Assembly: GCA_026545225.1 (NCBI GenBank)
Contig: CM048848.1
Location: 23,352,806 to 23,416,805, forward strand
DNA length: 64,000 nt
From: Cornus controversa
Lineage: Eukaryota; Streptophyta; Magnoliopsida; Cornales; Cornaceae
Direction of reading: 5' to 3'
The notes under the pieces are model-generated. The model saw nothing but the letters and a program-made list of their open reading frames with translations, was not told the DNA's origin and made no database searches. Shown here in pieces: positions 32,254-44,609 of the stretch (position 1 is the stretch's first letter; every line of letters begins with the position of its first letter). Position numbers and translations under genes: made by a program.

Positions 32254-32545
32254 TAGAGTGAACAATTTTGTTTTGATGTCTCTAAAGGAAAATATTGAAT
32301 CCAAAGCTTGTTTTTATTTTCTTTTTTCGAAGACCCTTTTATCAGCTAAAGAATGTCTGGCATTAGAGATTCACATAAATTCATTTTCTTGCATTCTTTT
32401 TCCAACCCTATGATAAAGCATCATGTCTACGAATCTTGTGAAAATATCATTGTTGACATCCACATGAATTGTTAAAATAACCTTCAGTGGTAGCTTCCTA
32501 GTTATTTTCTCCCCTGCCAAATTACACAAAATTAAAAAGAAATTT
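32254..32545 (+). repeat. 292-bp direct duplication, copy 1
   Basis: From tagagtgaacaattttgttt to attaaaaagaaattt. It matches 33561-33852 almost base for base, with only a handful of substitutions and no length change. No coding sequence was recognised. Confidence 0.9.
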
Positions 32546-33560
32546 CAACAGGTTTTAATGTTTTATATATATATCACATGCATCTCACTAGTTTTTGACT
32601 TTTATATACTTAAATAAAACAAGAGTCACCGCAAGAAAAATGATTATTAACAACATAATATTTACAAGGTACATAATTATATGTTGTTAATTATATTAGT
32701 CTATCTTTGGTAAAATAAATAAATAAATAATATCAGTCTACAGTTTATGATCATTAACTATGTTATTATGTGTGGGTGTTATCAATCTTGGTAAGGTGCC
32801 TTTTTTAGTTTCTTCAAATGGTCCCACTTCTCATCTATACTTTATTTTGGGGACAATGCTTGAGTCCTATCCTAGCATAACCAATTTCATCCTCTCTCTC
32901 TCTGCTTATGTGGTTCAATAAAAGTTAAACAATGGTTAAAAACTAATTATTTTTTAAAGACGGACATTACCCATCTTCTCACGGGTTAAACCCGTTTTTA
33001 TTCCTCAGTGATTGTGACTTTGTTCTCCCTCTCTTCCTCTCTCTCTCAACAAGTCACTGTCTTCCTCCACAGCAAAGCTCGCAGACAGCATTCCTCCCCT
33101 GCTCACCTCTGCTTCCATTCCCAAGCCCCAACTTCAATCACGAAATTAAAAGCCATGAATTTTTTTCCTAGAACTTTCTGTATAAAAATTCTCCTGTTTA
33201 AATTTTCTCCATGTATCTACTTAACAATGGTTAAGTGATTTTCTCTTTAGACCATTGAACCTTCTATCTGATGAACAACACAATCTCCCAAATTAAATGC
33301 AGTAGGACTTCCAAGTATATATTTCACCTAAAAATGGAAATTCAAAAAATAAAAATAAATAAATAAATAAATAATAAAAAGTTCCAAACGCTTGACATTG
33401 CTAAATGCATTTGGAATTCTAGGTATATATTTTCATAAAAAGGATGCAATCAACTGTTAAAATGATTTCCATAAACACACGGGAATATTGAAAGAGTTTT
33501 GAGCTGAGGAAGAACTTTAGCAACTTTACTGAATATGTAAGGCATAGAATTGTGGGAAGC
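32546..33560. other. Intergenic, no gene
   Basis: AT-rich sequence with a (TAAA)n-like run near 33345-33378 and CT-rich stretches near 33025. The frame at 33008-33238 shows no family or signal. Confidence 0.4.
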
Positions 33561-33852
33561 TAGAGTGAACAATTTTGTTTTGATGTCTCTAAAAGAAAAT
33601 ATAGAATCCAAAGCTTGTTTTTATTTTCTTTTTTCGAAGACCCTTTTATCAGCTAAAGAATGTTTGGCATTAGAGATTCACATAAATTCATTTTCTTGCA
33701 TCCTTTTTCCAACCCTATGATAAAGCATCATGTCTACGAATCTTGTGAAAATATCATTGTTGACATCCACATGAATTGTTAAAATAACCTTCAGTGGTAG
33801 CTTCCTAGTTATTTTCTCCCCTGCCAAATTACACAAAATTAAAAAGAAATTT
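33561..33852 (+). repeat. 292-bp direct duplication, copy 2
   Basis: Second copy of 32254-32545, equal in length, 1.3 kb downstream in the same orientation. Sequence on both sides differs from copy 1. Confidence 0.9.
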
Positions 33853-34389
33853 GACATTTAATATGTTTCCCAGGTGCCGAAGACACGGAAAGCCAAGAAG
33901 AAAGCTCATCTGATTAATAAAGACAACTTTATTAGCCTAAGTGAGAGGTGTTTGGTTTTTTTTTTTTTTTTGATTAAACATTTGAGAATTCAAACGGGGT
34001 TGCGTTTTTTGTGTCATAACCTTCTTTAATTTTGTGACTTGTGTTTGTACTTCTGTAACCAATATTTGTTCTCTGCAGATTGATTTTTAGTTTATTATAG
34101 TACATTTTTAAGTAATTGGTGTGAATAAGTACTTATTTTGATGGATTGTTTGCAAATAGTGTCCTATTTCCGAAGGCTATTTAAGTTGTCGCATTAGCCA
34201 CAAAACGTAGGAGAAATCTTCTATAGTTTTGATTAGCAATTGTTTTCTTTCTTTTTATAATCAAATAACCCTTCTTCGATAAGCCGTTGGGAAGATAGGT
34301 ACATTTTTTTTTTACTTGATTATTCTGGAGGTGGAAAATTCTCACCAATAATAAGGGAACACTCGTATTGGAGAAAAGTCAAATTTAAT
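33853..34389. other. Intergenic, possible orphan exon
   Basis: A splice-acceptor-like tttcccag ends at 33873. It is followed by an open basic peptide (VPKTRKAKKKAHLINKDN) that runs into a T16-like tract. The remainder is AT-rich without features. Confidence 0.25.
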
Positions 34390-34955
34390 ATATGGCACAG
34401 TCCAAGTCAACAAAAATAAAGCATACATGAAAGAAAACATAAGTGACAGCATGCATGGCAAAGACTCAACAACTTGTCTCCCAAGTCAGTTAGAGTCCTA
34501 TGGAAACAGAATTGGGAAAGGAAAGATAGAATCATATACAGAAAAGGAAGATAGAGATGAGAAATTAGGGCTGAATCCAATTACAATTAGGATTTTATCT
34601 ATAATCCATGGACGTAGGCTGAATTGTGTTGAACCATGTAAATCTTATGTGTATATTATTCTCGCATTTATTTTCTGGAGTGTTCTTAGTGTATCAATCG
34701 TTTGACTTTTCATGGAGCGATTTTTTTCACCTATAGCTGTCTGTGGGAAACAACTATTTTCCTGAATATATTATAGTTTGGCAATCCGATTCGACGTTGC
34801 CGAAAATAAATCAGTACAAGTTTCGGGTTAGGAATATCTATGCAGGTCCTCTGCGACCATGGAATCTCCAAGGTGGGCCTCAACAACAACTCTCAGAAAG
34901 GAGAAAGAGCACTCTAAGAATTTCTTGCCAAAAAACTTCTCAAAGGCGTTCTAAC
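34390..34955 (+). mobile_element. Copia-type LTR fragment, plus orientation
   Basis: Contains ccatggacgtaggctgaattgtgttgaacc followed by taaatcttatgtg, the conserved R/U5 words of many plant copia LTRs (ggacgtaggc ... gaacca-gtaaatctt). The same words occur inverted at 35062-35115. Downstream the sequence looks like an element leader. Boundaries are uncertain and no partner LTR was found. Confidence 0.45.
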
Positions 34956-35573
34956 TGTTAGTCTCCAATCAGGTGCGATTACTAAATGTAGATGCAAAAA
35001 ATTGCTCAACACAAAATCAAGCAATTAATAAGCAAATAAAACTAAATAATTACAAATATTGAAGTAGATACACAAGATTTATATGGCTCGACACAATTCA
35101 GCTTACGTCCATGGATGTGAGGAGACTTTCTTTTATATTTCATGAGATATTACAAGTACTGAGCTTATAATCTCTCTAGCTTAGCCATGGCCAAATACAA
35201 GAATCAATATTTCTCTTTCTCTATATTCGTCATCCCTTTTTCATGGGATTTTCTATACATATTTATACAAAGAGTGCTACCATTCTAGTGCTGATTTGGT
35301 GCTGATTATTCAGTGATTCTCCCTTGATTTGAGGCTAATTTGTATCAATCCCTTCTCTTAAGAAAATAATCTAATCTTCCCTAATTTGAAACTAATTTGA
35401 TGATATCTCACTTTGACTGATTGATTGTAATTGCCATGTATAATGTTAATGTTGACGAAATTATTTGCCACATGTCATTTTCAATAATGACCTGGATCAC
35501 GCCATGCGTACCATGTTGACTTTTCTTATACTCAGGTCTCTTATTCCTATTGGTGAAATTTTTTCGCTCCACA
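34956..35573 (-). mobile_element. Copia-type LTR, minus orientation (3' or solo)
   Basis: On the plus strand it runs from TGTTAGTCTCC to TCGCTCCACA, giving TG/CA ends and about 618 bp. Its minus strand carries ccatggacgtaagctgaatt and the following taaatcttgtg words of copia LTRs. On its right, agggaactaggggctgag (minus strand) looks like a polypurine tract, so it may be a 3' LTR. No flanking duplication matches (ctaac against ctcag). Confidence 0.5.
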
Positions 35574-35934
35574 CTCAGCCCCTAGTTCCCTTTAGTTGGA
35601 TGTAACTGTCTTAACTAGAGGGAATTCATTTAAATTTGCGCTTTTAGTCATTAACAAAAGGCCAGAGCTTTTTGATATCGCTTTGAACATGCCATACTTT
35701 TTTGAATCCGAAAGAGTAATTGATTTTGAAGAGTTTGACTTTCGCAACAAAGTTAGGGCTTGAGTGAGAATAATGATCCAAAGCTATTGAGAGTTGAAGG
35801 GGTATTTCTCAAAGGATGATATAACTGTCGGTGATGCTATAGCCAAAGTGCCTCTATTTATTGAAGTTACTACTTCAGTTTTTGAAGGCTCCTCTTCTTA
35901 GGCTCATTAACCTTTTATTTTTGGATTTTTGAAT
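35574..35934 (-). other. Remnant of an older LTR element
   Basis: No intact frame. It is continuous with 44441 onward before the Athila-like insertion, as shown by the GATAC duplication. Confidence 0.35.
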
Positions 35935-35939
35935 GATAC

Positions 35940-37329
35940 TGATGTTATTTTAAAATTGTTAAATAACTCGCAAGTGTACAAATCTATTAAAGTATAGTTC
36001 GGCAAGAACGAGGTCGAACCCAACGCAATGCTTTGAGAAGAAAAACTAACACAAATTCAAATTAATTTAAAACTAATCTAGTTTAAACACAAGTTGGTTG
36101 ATTTGAGATAAATTAAACTAACATGCAAATAAAATAACACTGTTAAAATCAAATAGAGAAAATAACTAAGGTGTCAGATTCCACCACCATTAAATCTATG
36201 AAGCTTCTAATATTCATTTATTAATTCCCAAATTTAGAGTAACAATCCAGAAATCAATCTATTGCTAACTCAAGATTTATCAATAAAGCACTATGAAAAA
36301 TATATCAAAAAGGTAGATTTTTCTTCGCTTCACTAGTGTAAAATTCTAAGTATCCTATGTATCCAATTTAATGAAAAACATAAGATCAAAGATTATCATT
36401 TTTAAGAAATACAAACCCAAGCTTAGATTAATTATAATACTTTCTAACTACCACATATACATGATATAGATGGTGAAAGAATTATAAAATAATTAATCGA
36501 AAGAAGCAAAAATCATAAGCAATTAAATCACACACATGAGAATCAATTAATAAATAAAAGAACTTCACTTCATTAATGGAGGTTTCCTCCTCAACCCTAG
36601 TTGAGGAGTTTAGTTACACATGATAGAAGAAGAAGAAAACAAAATAATAAAAGACATAATGAATAAATAAAACCTGGATTGTCTCTGTCTTCTCTGTCTT
36701 GGACTCCACTTGTTTCCTCCTAAAACAGCTTTCAATTCACCTCTTTATACCCCAAGAGAATACATAAAGTCCTAATCTAATTAGGAGATAAAGTCCTAAT
36801 CCAATTACGAGATAATTAGGATTTTCTCGCAGCCCTAAATAGGTATATTTTTCTGCTGACATTCGGTCCAAGTTTTGACCCAGTAGAAGTCCGATTCACG
36901 AAATTTATGTAAAATACAAAAGTGTCCAGAATCGAATTTCGTTCAACTTATGCGGGAATTAAGTCGAATTGACACTTGAAAATAAGGTTTTCAGTCTACT
37001 TTTCAAAACGGGATTAAAACTGGATTAAGTGTAGAATTGGGCTTCAGGCCCGTAATCTTCTTAAGCAGTTGTAATTCTCTTGAACCTCTTCCTTGGGCTG
37101 ATTTGAGTTGAAATATGTAGTTGAATGGACCTATTAGATGTAGGCTTCATATAACCTTCTTGGTTATCATCTTTAAAAGCCCAAAATCATGATTTTATCT
37201 AAAATAATCATTGTGACCCTAAAAAAGACAGAAAATACAAAAATAGAGTAAAATCACATATAACTTATCACTAAGAGAATAAAATATGCAAATTAAGAGG
37301 CTAGAATGCGTAACATTCAACGCCGATCA
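35940..37329 (-). repeat. 3' LTR of the minus Athila-like element
   Basis: 1390 bp. On the plus strand it starts TGATGTTATTTT and ends AACGCCGATCA. It shows four differences from its partner over the first hundred bases compared by eye. It contains a minus-strand TATA word (gtataaagagg). Confidence 0.93.
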
Positions 37330-37342
37330 CACCCCCAAACCT
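37330..37342 (-). other. Polypurine tract
   Basis: The minus strand reads ggtttgggggtg immediately before the LTR start TGATCGG, as expected for plus-strand DNA priming. The same junction is present at 57664 in a related copy. Confidence 0.65.
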
Positions 37343-39583
37343 ACATATTGCTAGTCCCTTAGCAATAGAATAAAATAAAACTAAAACAAAGGAAACTAAC
37401 TAAACACAAACTAAACTACCCAACTCCTCTTTCGTGGGAGAAACGATTGCATTTAGCATATGCAACAAGCCTTTAAACCCCTAGGTTCCCCCTAGTGGAC
37501 GAGTTATAGTCTCGTGAGGGTTTCCAGAAATGTTACCCACAAACATTCAAAATTTCTGTTTAAACATTAATAAAAAAAGAAGATTACAATATATAGTTAC
37601 AAACTTACATTCAAGAATAATTTCAAAATTTTAAATTCCATAATTCAAAGTAATGGTCCCCACACATAATTCACATCAACATATCTCAAAGTAACCAATT
37701 CTAGCTCTCTCGTGAAAAGTGAACTAGCAATCCTCTCATGTGGCATTACCTAGCTCCGAATATATTAAGACACATACCCCTTCAACTCACTAGCTCCCCT
37801 TATTGAAATCATACTTCCAGACATGAATACATGACTTTTTCATATATATATATATATTTTTCATTTTTCATTTCATTTTTTCTTCATTGCTTTATTGGTT
37901 GTGCAATGTCTTGATCTATTAAGCTTTCTGAAAGACCCATGTAGCAAGCTTTCAGTCAATGACTCCCAAACCAGATGGCTTTAGGGCACTAGGCGTTAAG
38001 ACACCCCGAAGAACCTAATTACTCAAATCAGTCAGGCTACAAATCAAGACAACAAATGCTCATCTTTTCTCACCCTTTCACTTTTGACACGAACACTCCG
38101 TGCTTCTTGAGGCATAGAGGCCCGGTTACTCATGAAAATGATCAAATTGATTTTCTAGTCATCACATATTCTTTTTTTCTTTTTTCATTGAAGTCATGTA
38201 AAACACATCATCGGTACTCATTCTCAAGGGATACCAATTAATATCAAGTATATGTAACCCAATAAATCAGAGTCAAAGTTTATACCCCATAAGATTATGC
38301 TAGTGTGCCTATGCATGTGAGGAAACTAAAACCAATCACCCCAAAGCATGTCAATGCAAACAGTGTTTAAAATCACTAATTCAAACCACAGTTTCTAAAA
38401 ATTTAAAACATACCCAAAAATTGCAAGTTAAGCACCTACATAGAGTATTAATCTCTTGAAAAATGTCAAAACATCCTATCTAAAAAATAAAACAAAAGAA
38501 AATAAATAAAAAACTAAGAAAATCAAATAACCAAAAAGTCCTAAAATAAGAAAAATTTCATAAAAATTTCTCCCACTTCAATAAAGCATATAAAAGGCAT
38601 CGCTTTACCCCCAAACTTAACTTGTACATTGTCCTCAATGTACACCCAATCGAAGTATAGAGAAGGGTTAGAACAATATTACCAAAAAACGGGAGTAGTG
38701 GCAAGAAAATAGAGCAAACCAGTAGCAAGAAGGTAATGAGGTCACTCCCCCAAACTTGGATGCTACATCCTGTCAAAACAACGAATATACTTCAACGACC
38801 AAGTGAAATAACATGGGTGAAAATAAATATGAAACAAAAAGTAAAAAAAAATCTTTTTTTTATTTTTTAAAACCTAATCTTTAGGCGAAAACTACAGGTA
38901 CTACTCTTCTCCTCATTCTCTGAACTAGTGGGTCCCAATTTTTCAAGATGTATATGTGATAAGATATTGATTATCCAGACACCCTAACGTATAGAGTGTA
39001 AATGGGTTGCCTTTCTTGATTAAAGTCATACTGTGTTGAAGCAATCTCGACAGTATTGAGTATCGAAACCAGACTTTAATAAACGAAAATCATCAACTTT
39101 ATCAATCATATCACAACTTGTAGAATTGGTACTACATACATAGTCAGAGAATGGGAGGCTATATCGGACCATTATGAATTTCTTTTTTCTTTTTTTATAT
39201 AAAAAAAAAAATTTAAATACACAAAAATAAGAGAAAGAAAAAAACAATTGACACAAACTAAAAAAATAAAAAGACACAAGTCCTAGAAATCCTAAAACGA
39301 ATAATGTACAATGATGATAAAAATGGACTATAACTCAACCTATACCTAGACTTTCCATCTTGGCTTTTCACTGTTTGGTGTTAATAAAATGGACTGAATT
39401 CAAAGAAACATTCACATCCAATAAAGCGTTCACATCTTTACAAGCACCATCAAGATCAAAATTACAGCCAAAATTAGTTAGGCTTGACTCTAAAGGGTCC
39501 TTATAACTAGCATGAATAAAAGTATCCTGATCTAGACTCTCTATTAAATTTACCTCACAAATATCCTCAGAGTCTGGTGGTTG
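37343..39583 (-). other. Non-coding 3' internal region of the Athila-like element
   Basis: About 2.2 kb without a supported frame in either direction. It replaces the place where reverse transcriptase, RNase H and integrase should lie. Its LTR-proximal part (37343 to about 37998) recurs at 57664-58332, so this non-coding tail is a shared family feature and not a private deletion. Confidence 0.6.
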
Positions 39584-40096
39584 TCAGTTTACGTGAAAAA
39601 TATTAAGCTCAACCGACATATTTCCAAAAGAGAGTTTCACAACACCATTCCTACAGTTGATTAGAGCATTTGAAGTGGCTAGGAATGGACAACCTAAAAT
39701 GACAGGAATCTGGCTAGGATTAGCTACAGGTTGAGTGTCTAAGATAATAAAGTCTACAGGGAAGAAGAATTTATCAACCTGAAGGAGCACATCTTCAATA
39801 ACACCACGAGGTACCTTAACTGAATGATCTGCTAATTGGAGTACCACCTTCGTGGGTTTTAATTCACCAAGACCTAGTTGCTCGTAAACAGAGTAAGGTA
39901 ACAAGTTGACACTCGGACCCAAGTCAAGCAAAGCTTGCTTAATTTTTTGATCACCTATGGTACATGAAATCGTAGGACATCCAGGATCCTTAAATTTAGG
40001 TGGAGTGCGATGTTGGATGATTGAGCTAACTTGCTCAGTGAGGAAGGCTTTCTTGTGCACATTCAAGCCATGTTTGACCGTACACAAATCTTTCAA
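39584..40096 (-). pseudogene. Athila-like aspartic protease
   Basis: 170-codon frame with LLDLGPSVNLLPYSVYEQLG. The active site D-L-G replaces D-S/T-G, as is usual in Athila-type elements. IPVILGCPFLATSNALINC follows, the second conserved Gly-x-P-F-L-A block. It is separated from the gag frame by a frameshift at about 40095, so no continuous polyprotein is possible in this copy. The function in an intact element would be cleavage of the gag-pol polyprotein. Confidence 0.8.
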
Positions 40097-41853
40097 GAAT
40101 TTTGCATAAGAGGAGATCTGTTGAATTGATCGAGAAATGAAATATTAATTTTGACTTGTTTAAACACTTCCATAATCTCATTATAGTGATTCCCCTTCTT
40201 AGGCTTTTGAAGTCTTTGAGGATATGGTGCAGTAAGAACAAAGTTTCTAACTGGTGGACTTATTTGAGATGGTGGGTCAAGACTAGGGACTTGAATTTCT
40301 GACTCAACTTCAGATGTAGTTGTGTCCTCTCTTCCTAAACTGCTAACATGGTCCTCTTCAATTTTCTCATTATGTATAGGCATTTGGACTCCAATATCAA
40401 CTTGTTTGCCCAATCTTAGGGTTGTGATAGAGTGAACCTGCTCATGTGAACCAGAAGTGGATTGGTCACGAATATGAAACTGGCCCTTTGGGTTAGGCAC
40501 AGGTTGACTAGGAAACTTTTCCTTCTCCCTCTCTCCTACAACAGTGGCTAATTGACCTATTTGCATTTCTAACTTAGAAATTGATTGACTGGTCTGTTGC
40601 ATGAACTGTTGGAGAGTATCCTCTAAAGTTGGTTTTTGTTGAGGTGGGGGAACATACGGAGGGGCATTTTGGGACATGGAAGGATATGAAAATTATGGTT
40701 GCCCTTGGGGTTGCATAGGTTGCACCCCTTGGTTGTTCCGAGGTTGGTCTTGCCTCCAAGAAAAATTAGGGTGGTTCCTCCAATTTGGATTATATGTGTC
40801 AGAATAGGGGCTGTCAAATGGTTTCTTATATGAATTAAGTGCATTGGCTTGTTCGGCTATACACTCATGAAAAGATGCAATAGATGGACAAGTTTGTGCT
40901 GTATGAGAAGAACTTCAACATAATTGACACATCTCATTAACTGCACGAACAGAAGAATTACTTCCTTTACTCATCTCTATAGCCTTTACTTTCCTAGTTA
41001 GACTAGCTATCCTCGCACTCAAATCGGTCTCCTCTCGGAACTCGTAAATTTCTCCCTTTTTGGGTTCTGAGAGCACTGATAGACCACTCCTTTCAACCCT
41101 CCCTGAGTACACCCATTGTTGAGAGTTCTCTGACAACGCATTAAGAAATTTCCATGCTTCATCCTCATTCTTAGACATAAATTCTACCCCACCTCGTGAC
41201 TCAATTAGTTGACGATTATGGGGTGACAACCCCTCGTAAAAGAATTGAACTAATTGCCACTTGGCAAAACCATGATGGGGACACTTAAGGAGAAGATCAT
41301 TAAATTTTTCCCAACACGTGTAAAACTCTTCACCCTCTTTTTGAGTAAATTGCATGATATTTCGACGAAGGGAGTAAGTTTTGTGCATGGGAAAGAATTT
41401 GGTGCATAACCTATTCTATGAATTTACAGACGCAGGTTCCAGTGAGTATAACCAAGATTTTGCTTTCTCTTTCAAAGAGAATGGAAATAACCGCAATTTA
41501 ATTGACTCCTCAGAAATATTTTGAAATTGTAGTGTGGAGCAAATCTCGAGAAATTCCTTAACATGGAGGTATGGGTCATCAGAACTAAGACCTCTAAAAG
41601 TGGGCAGTAAATTAATTACCGCCGCCCCTATCTCAAAATGTCCCTGTTGGGTAGCAAGTAACCCAATGCAAGATAGGTTTGTAATCTGCACGGGAGTGTA
41701 ATAGTCCTTAAGGGATTTAGTTTCAACGGGATCTGCTATCTTGGGCAAAGAAGGATCTGTAACACTAGAATTTTTCACACCCTTTTGAAAGGTTATCTCA
41801 ATCTCAAGATCTAATGGAAACAACTCTGGATTCAGTGATCGACGACCTAACAT
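40093..41853 (-). pseudogene. Athila-like gag, two in-frame stops
   Basis: One frame from 41853 (MLGRRSLNPELFPLDLEIEI) to 40093. The retrotransposon gag core reads FLEICSTLQFQN, LRLFPFSLKEKAKSWLYSL, then FYTCWEKFNDLLLKCPHHGF and LVQFFYEGLSP. The first stop (TAG, at the position of a usual Trp, about 41415) splits the core. The second (TGA, about 40915) falls inside the zinc knuckle C-x2-C-x4-H-x4-C, right after its second Cys. The C-terminal part is Pro/Gln-rich and charged, without a domain I recognise. Gag would form the particle and bind RNA. Confidence 0.82.
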
Positions 41854-43021
41854 ACACTAAAATGACTCACAAAAACACCAACCAAATAAACAAGCAAAAT
41901 TTTTTTTTTTTCAAATTTAATTCAAGGTTAGTGATTTCTATTTTAATTTTTTTTTATTTTCCTAAATAATTATCTGTACTAGTTCCAAAATAATTCTTAC
42001 CTAGTTAGACAGCTTCTACTCCCTTTCAGAGGAACTAGTTGATTACCAGTTAAGCCCCACCAACAATACAACCAGGAAAGTTTCTAAGATAGATTGGAGG
42101 GGTCACAAACGGTCCCACTTAAAAACCAATCTCCTCAGAACTTTCCTAGACATTGTGAAGTTGGAAGGTGCTCACTGGAGTTACCAAAAGTTAACTCTGT
42201 CCAAGAGGGTCCTATAAGCTATATGAATTCCTATGGCCAATGTCTACTTGATTTTAAATTTAAACTACATTTGGCTTGGGATAGACAAATGCAAGGAGAT
42301 TTTTAACCTAGTTGGGCAAGGAATTGGTGATGAAATTCAATCCTTATCTCGTTGGGGGTTTGTGCCCTTACTAAAATTTTAATGCAAGAATGCTAAATTA
42401 AAATGCACAAACAAAACACACCATAAAAACAAAAATAAAATAAAAAGTGAGTCAGTGTGTGGTCTTTCTTCTATTTTTTTTTTTAACTAGGGAGAAAAAA
42501 AAACTAAAATAAAATAAAATATAAAATAAACTTGAAGAAAGTGTGACCCTAGGGTTATTTCTATGTTATTTTATCCTAGAGTTCTTATGCACAAGTTATC
42601 AACCTAAAACAAAAATCTCTGTTTTCCTAATCTAAGAAAAGAAAAAATAAATAAATAAACGGAAGGAAAAAAAACTGTACTTACTATGATTCCAAAGTAG
42701 TGGCCAAGAATATTCGAAAAAGGTAATTTTCAACAATACCACCTATAGAATTCAAGAAGTAACAGGTAAAACAGTAACAATAAAACAAAACTAAAACTAA
42801 AACTAAAACAAAATAATAATAAAAATAAGATTAAAAAAACTAAAACTACACTATAATAATAAAGAAAAAGTTTTTTTTTTTTTTTAAATCTAGAACAAAT
42901 AAATAAAATTGGAAAGATTTTTTTTTTGATAATAACAAAAAAAAAGAAACAAAAAAAACTAAATTATAACTATTAGAAGAATTAAATCAATCAAAATTTG
43001 ATTAGTTTTCTTGTGTGCAAT
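41854..43021 (-). other. Leader of the minus Athila-like element
   Basis: Non-coding, A/T-rich. It contains the conserved block at about 41990-42265, shared with 18783-19045 and, in a more diverged form, with 60390-60662. A splice-donor-like site conserved in the plus Athila (cag|gtaagt) reads atag|taagtac here and so is damaged. Confidence 0.6.
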
Positions 43022-43039
43022 TCCCCGGCAATGGCGCCA
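43022..43039 (-). other. Primer-binding site (tRNA-Asp type)
   Basis: The minus strand reads TGGCGCCATTGCCGGGGA six bases inside the 5' LTR end. It matches the tRNA-Asp 3' end complement used by Athila-like elements, with one likely change (A for G after GCC). Confidence 0.8.
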
Positions 43040-43045
43040 AAAACT

Positions 43046-44435
43046 TGATGTTGTTTTAAAATTGATAAATAACTCGCAAGTGTACGAATCTATTAAAGTA
43101 TAGTTCGGCAAGAACGAGGTCGAACCCAAAGCAATGCTTTGAGAAGAAAAACTAACACAAATTTAAATTAATTTAAAACTAATCTAGTTTAAATACAAGT
43201 TGGTTGATTTGAGATAAATTAAACTAACATGCAAATAAAATAACACTATTAAAATCAAATAGAGAAAATAACTAAGGTGTAAGATTCCACCACCATTAAA
43301 TCCATGAAGCTTCTAATATTCATTTATTAATTCTCAAATTTAGAGTAACAATCCAGAAATCAATCTATTGCTAACTCAAGATTTATCAATAAAGCACTAT
43401 GAAAAATATATCAAAAAGGTAGATTTTTCTTCGCTTCACTAGGGTAAAATTCTAAGTATCCTATGTATCCAATTTAATGAAAAACATAAGATCAAAGATT
43501 ATCATTTTTAAGAAATACAAATCCAAGCTTAGATTAATTATAATACTTTCTAACTACCACATATACATGATATAGATGGTGAAAGAATTATAAAATAATT
43601 AATCACAAGAAGTAAAAATCATAAGCAATTAAATCACACACATGAGAATCAATTAATAAACAAAAGAACTTCACTTCATTAATGGAGGTTTCCTCCTCAA
43701 CCCTAGTTGAGGAGTTTAGTTACACATGATAGAAGAAGAAGAAAACAAAATAATAAAAGACATAATGAATAAATAAAACCCGGATTGTCTTTGTCTTATC
43801 TGTCTTGGACTCCACTTGTTTCCTCCTAAAACAGCTTTCAATTCACCTCTTTATACCCCAAGAGAATACATAAAGTCCTAATCTAATTAGGAGATAAAGT
43901 CCTAATCCAATTACGAGATAATTAGGATTTTCCCGCAGCCCTAAATAGATATATTTTTCTGCTGACATTCGGCCCAAGTTTTGACCTAGTAAAAGTCCGA
44001 TTCACAAAATTTACATGAAATACAAAAGTGTCCAGAATCGAATTTTGTTTAACTCACGCAAGAATTAAGTCGAATTGACACTCAAAAATAAGGTTTTCAG
44101 TCTACTTTCCAAAACGGGATTAAAATTGAATTAAGTGTAGAATTGGGCTTCAGGCCCGTAATCTTCTTAGGCAGTTGTAATTCTCTTGAACCTCTTCCTT
44201 GGGCTGATTTGAGTTGAAATATGTAGTTGAATGGACCCATTAGATGTAGGCTTCATATTACCTTCTTGGATATCATCTTTAAAAGCCCAAAATCATGATT
44301 TTATCTGAAATAATCATTGAGGCCCTGAAAAAGACAGAAAATACAAAAATAGAGTAAAATCACATATAACCTATCACTAAGAGAAAAAAATATACAAATT
44401 AAGAGGCTAGAATGCGTAACATTCAACGCCGATCA
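43046..44435 (-). repeat. 5' LTR of the minus Athila-like element
   Basis: 1390 bp, partner of 35940-37329. A TATA-like word on the minus strand lies at about 43844-43856. Confidence 0.93.
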
Positions 44436-44440
44436 GATAC

Positions 44441-44609
44441 TAGACTTACATTTGATTAAGAGCATTTGCTATCTAAGTACAATATTTTGGATGTCAGAAG
44501 ATTTTGCTTCCTAGTTTGACCTCTATATAAAACTCTCTTGAGTATTTATAGCCCCAAACTTTTCTTTTCTTTCTTTTCTTTTTTTTTTTTAAATTTGGCA
44601 TTAGGCTAG
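44441..44609 (-). promoter_or_regulatory. LTR-like promoter with minus-strand TATA box
   Basis: The minus strand reads ggggctataaatactcaag, a canonical TATA box at 44543-44550. The tandem array to its right lies upstream in this orientation. It probably belongs to the older LTR element split by the GATAC insertion. Its transcription is inferred only. Confidence 0.4.

Larger units (their letters stand above)
35935..44440 (-). mobile_element. Athila-like gypsy element with gag and protease only
   Basis: Two direct LTRs of exactly 1390 bp (35940-37329 and 43046-44435) are flanked by the duplication GATAC (35935-35939 and 44436-44440). The element reads on the minus strand. Next to the right (5') LTR is a primer site TGGCGCCATTGCCGGGGA of the tRNA-Asp type used by Athila-like elements. 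Next to the left (3') LTR is a purine tract. Inside are a broken gag and a protease. The 2.25 kb between protease and 3' LTR shows no reverse transcriptase, RNase H or integrase. It must have depended on another element for copying. Confidence 0.9.

Noticed and set aside
34427-34705. 92-codon frame with a hydrophobic C-terminus that could be taken for a membrane protein
   Set aside because: It overlaps copia-type LTR words (ggacgtaggc, then taaatctt) and has no supporting homology, so it is LTR sequence read as protein.
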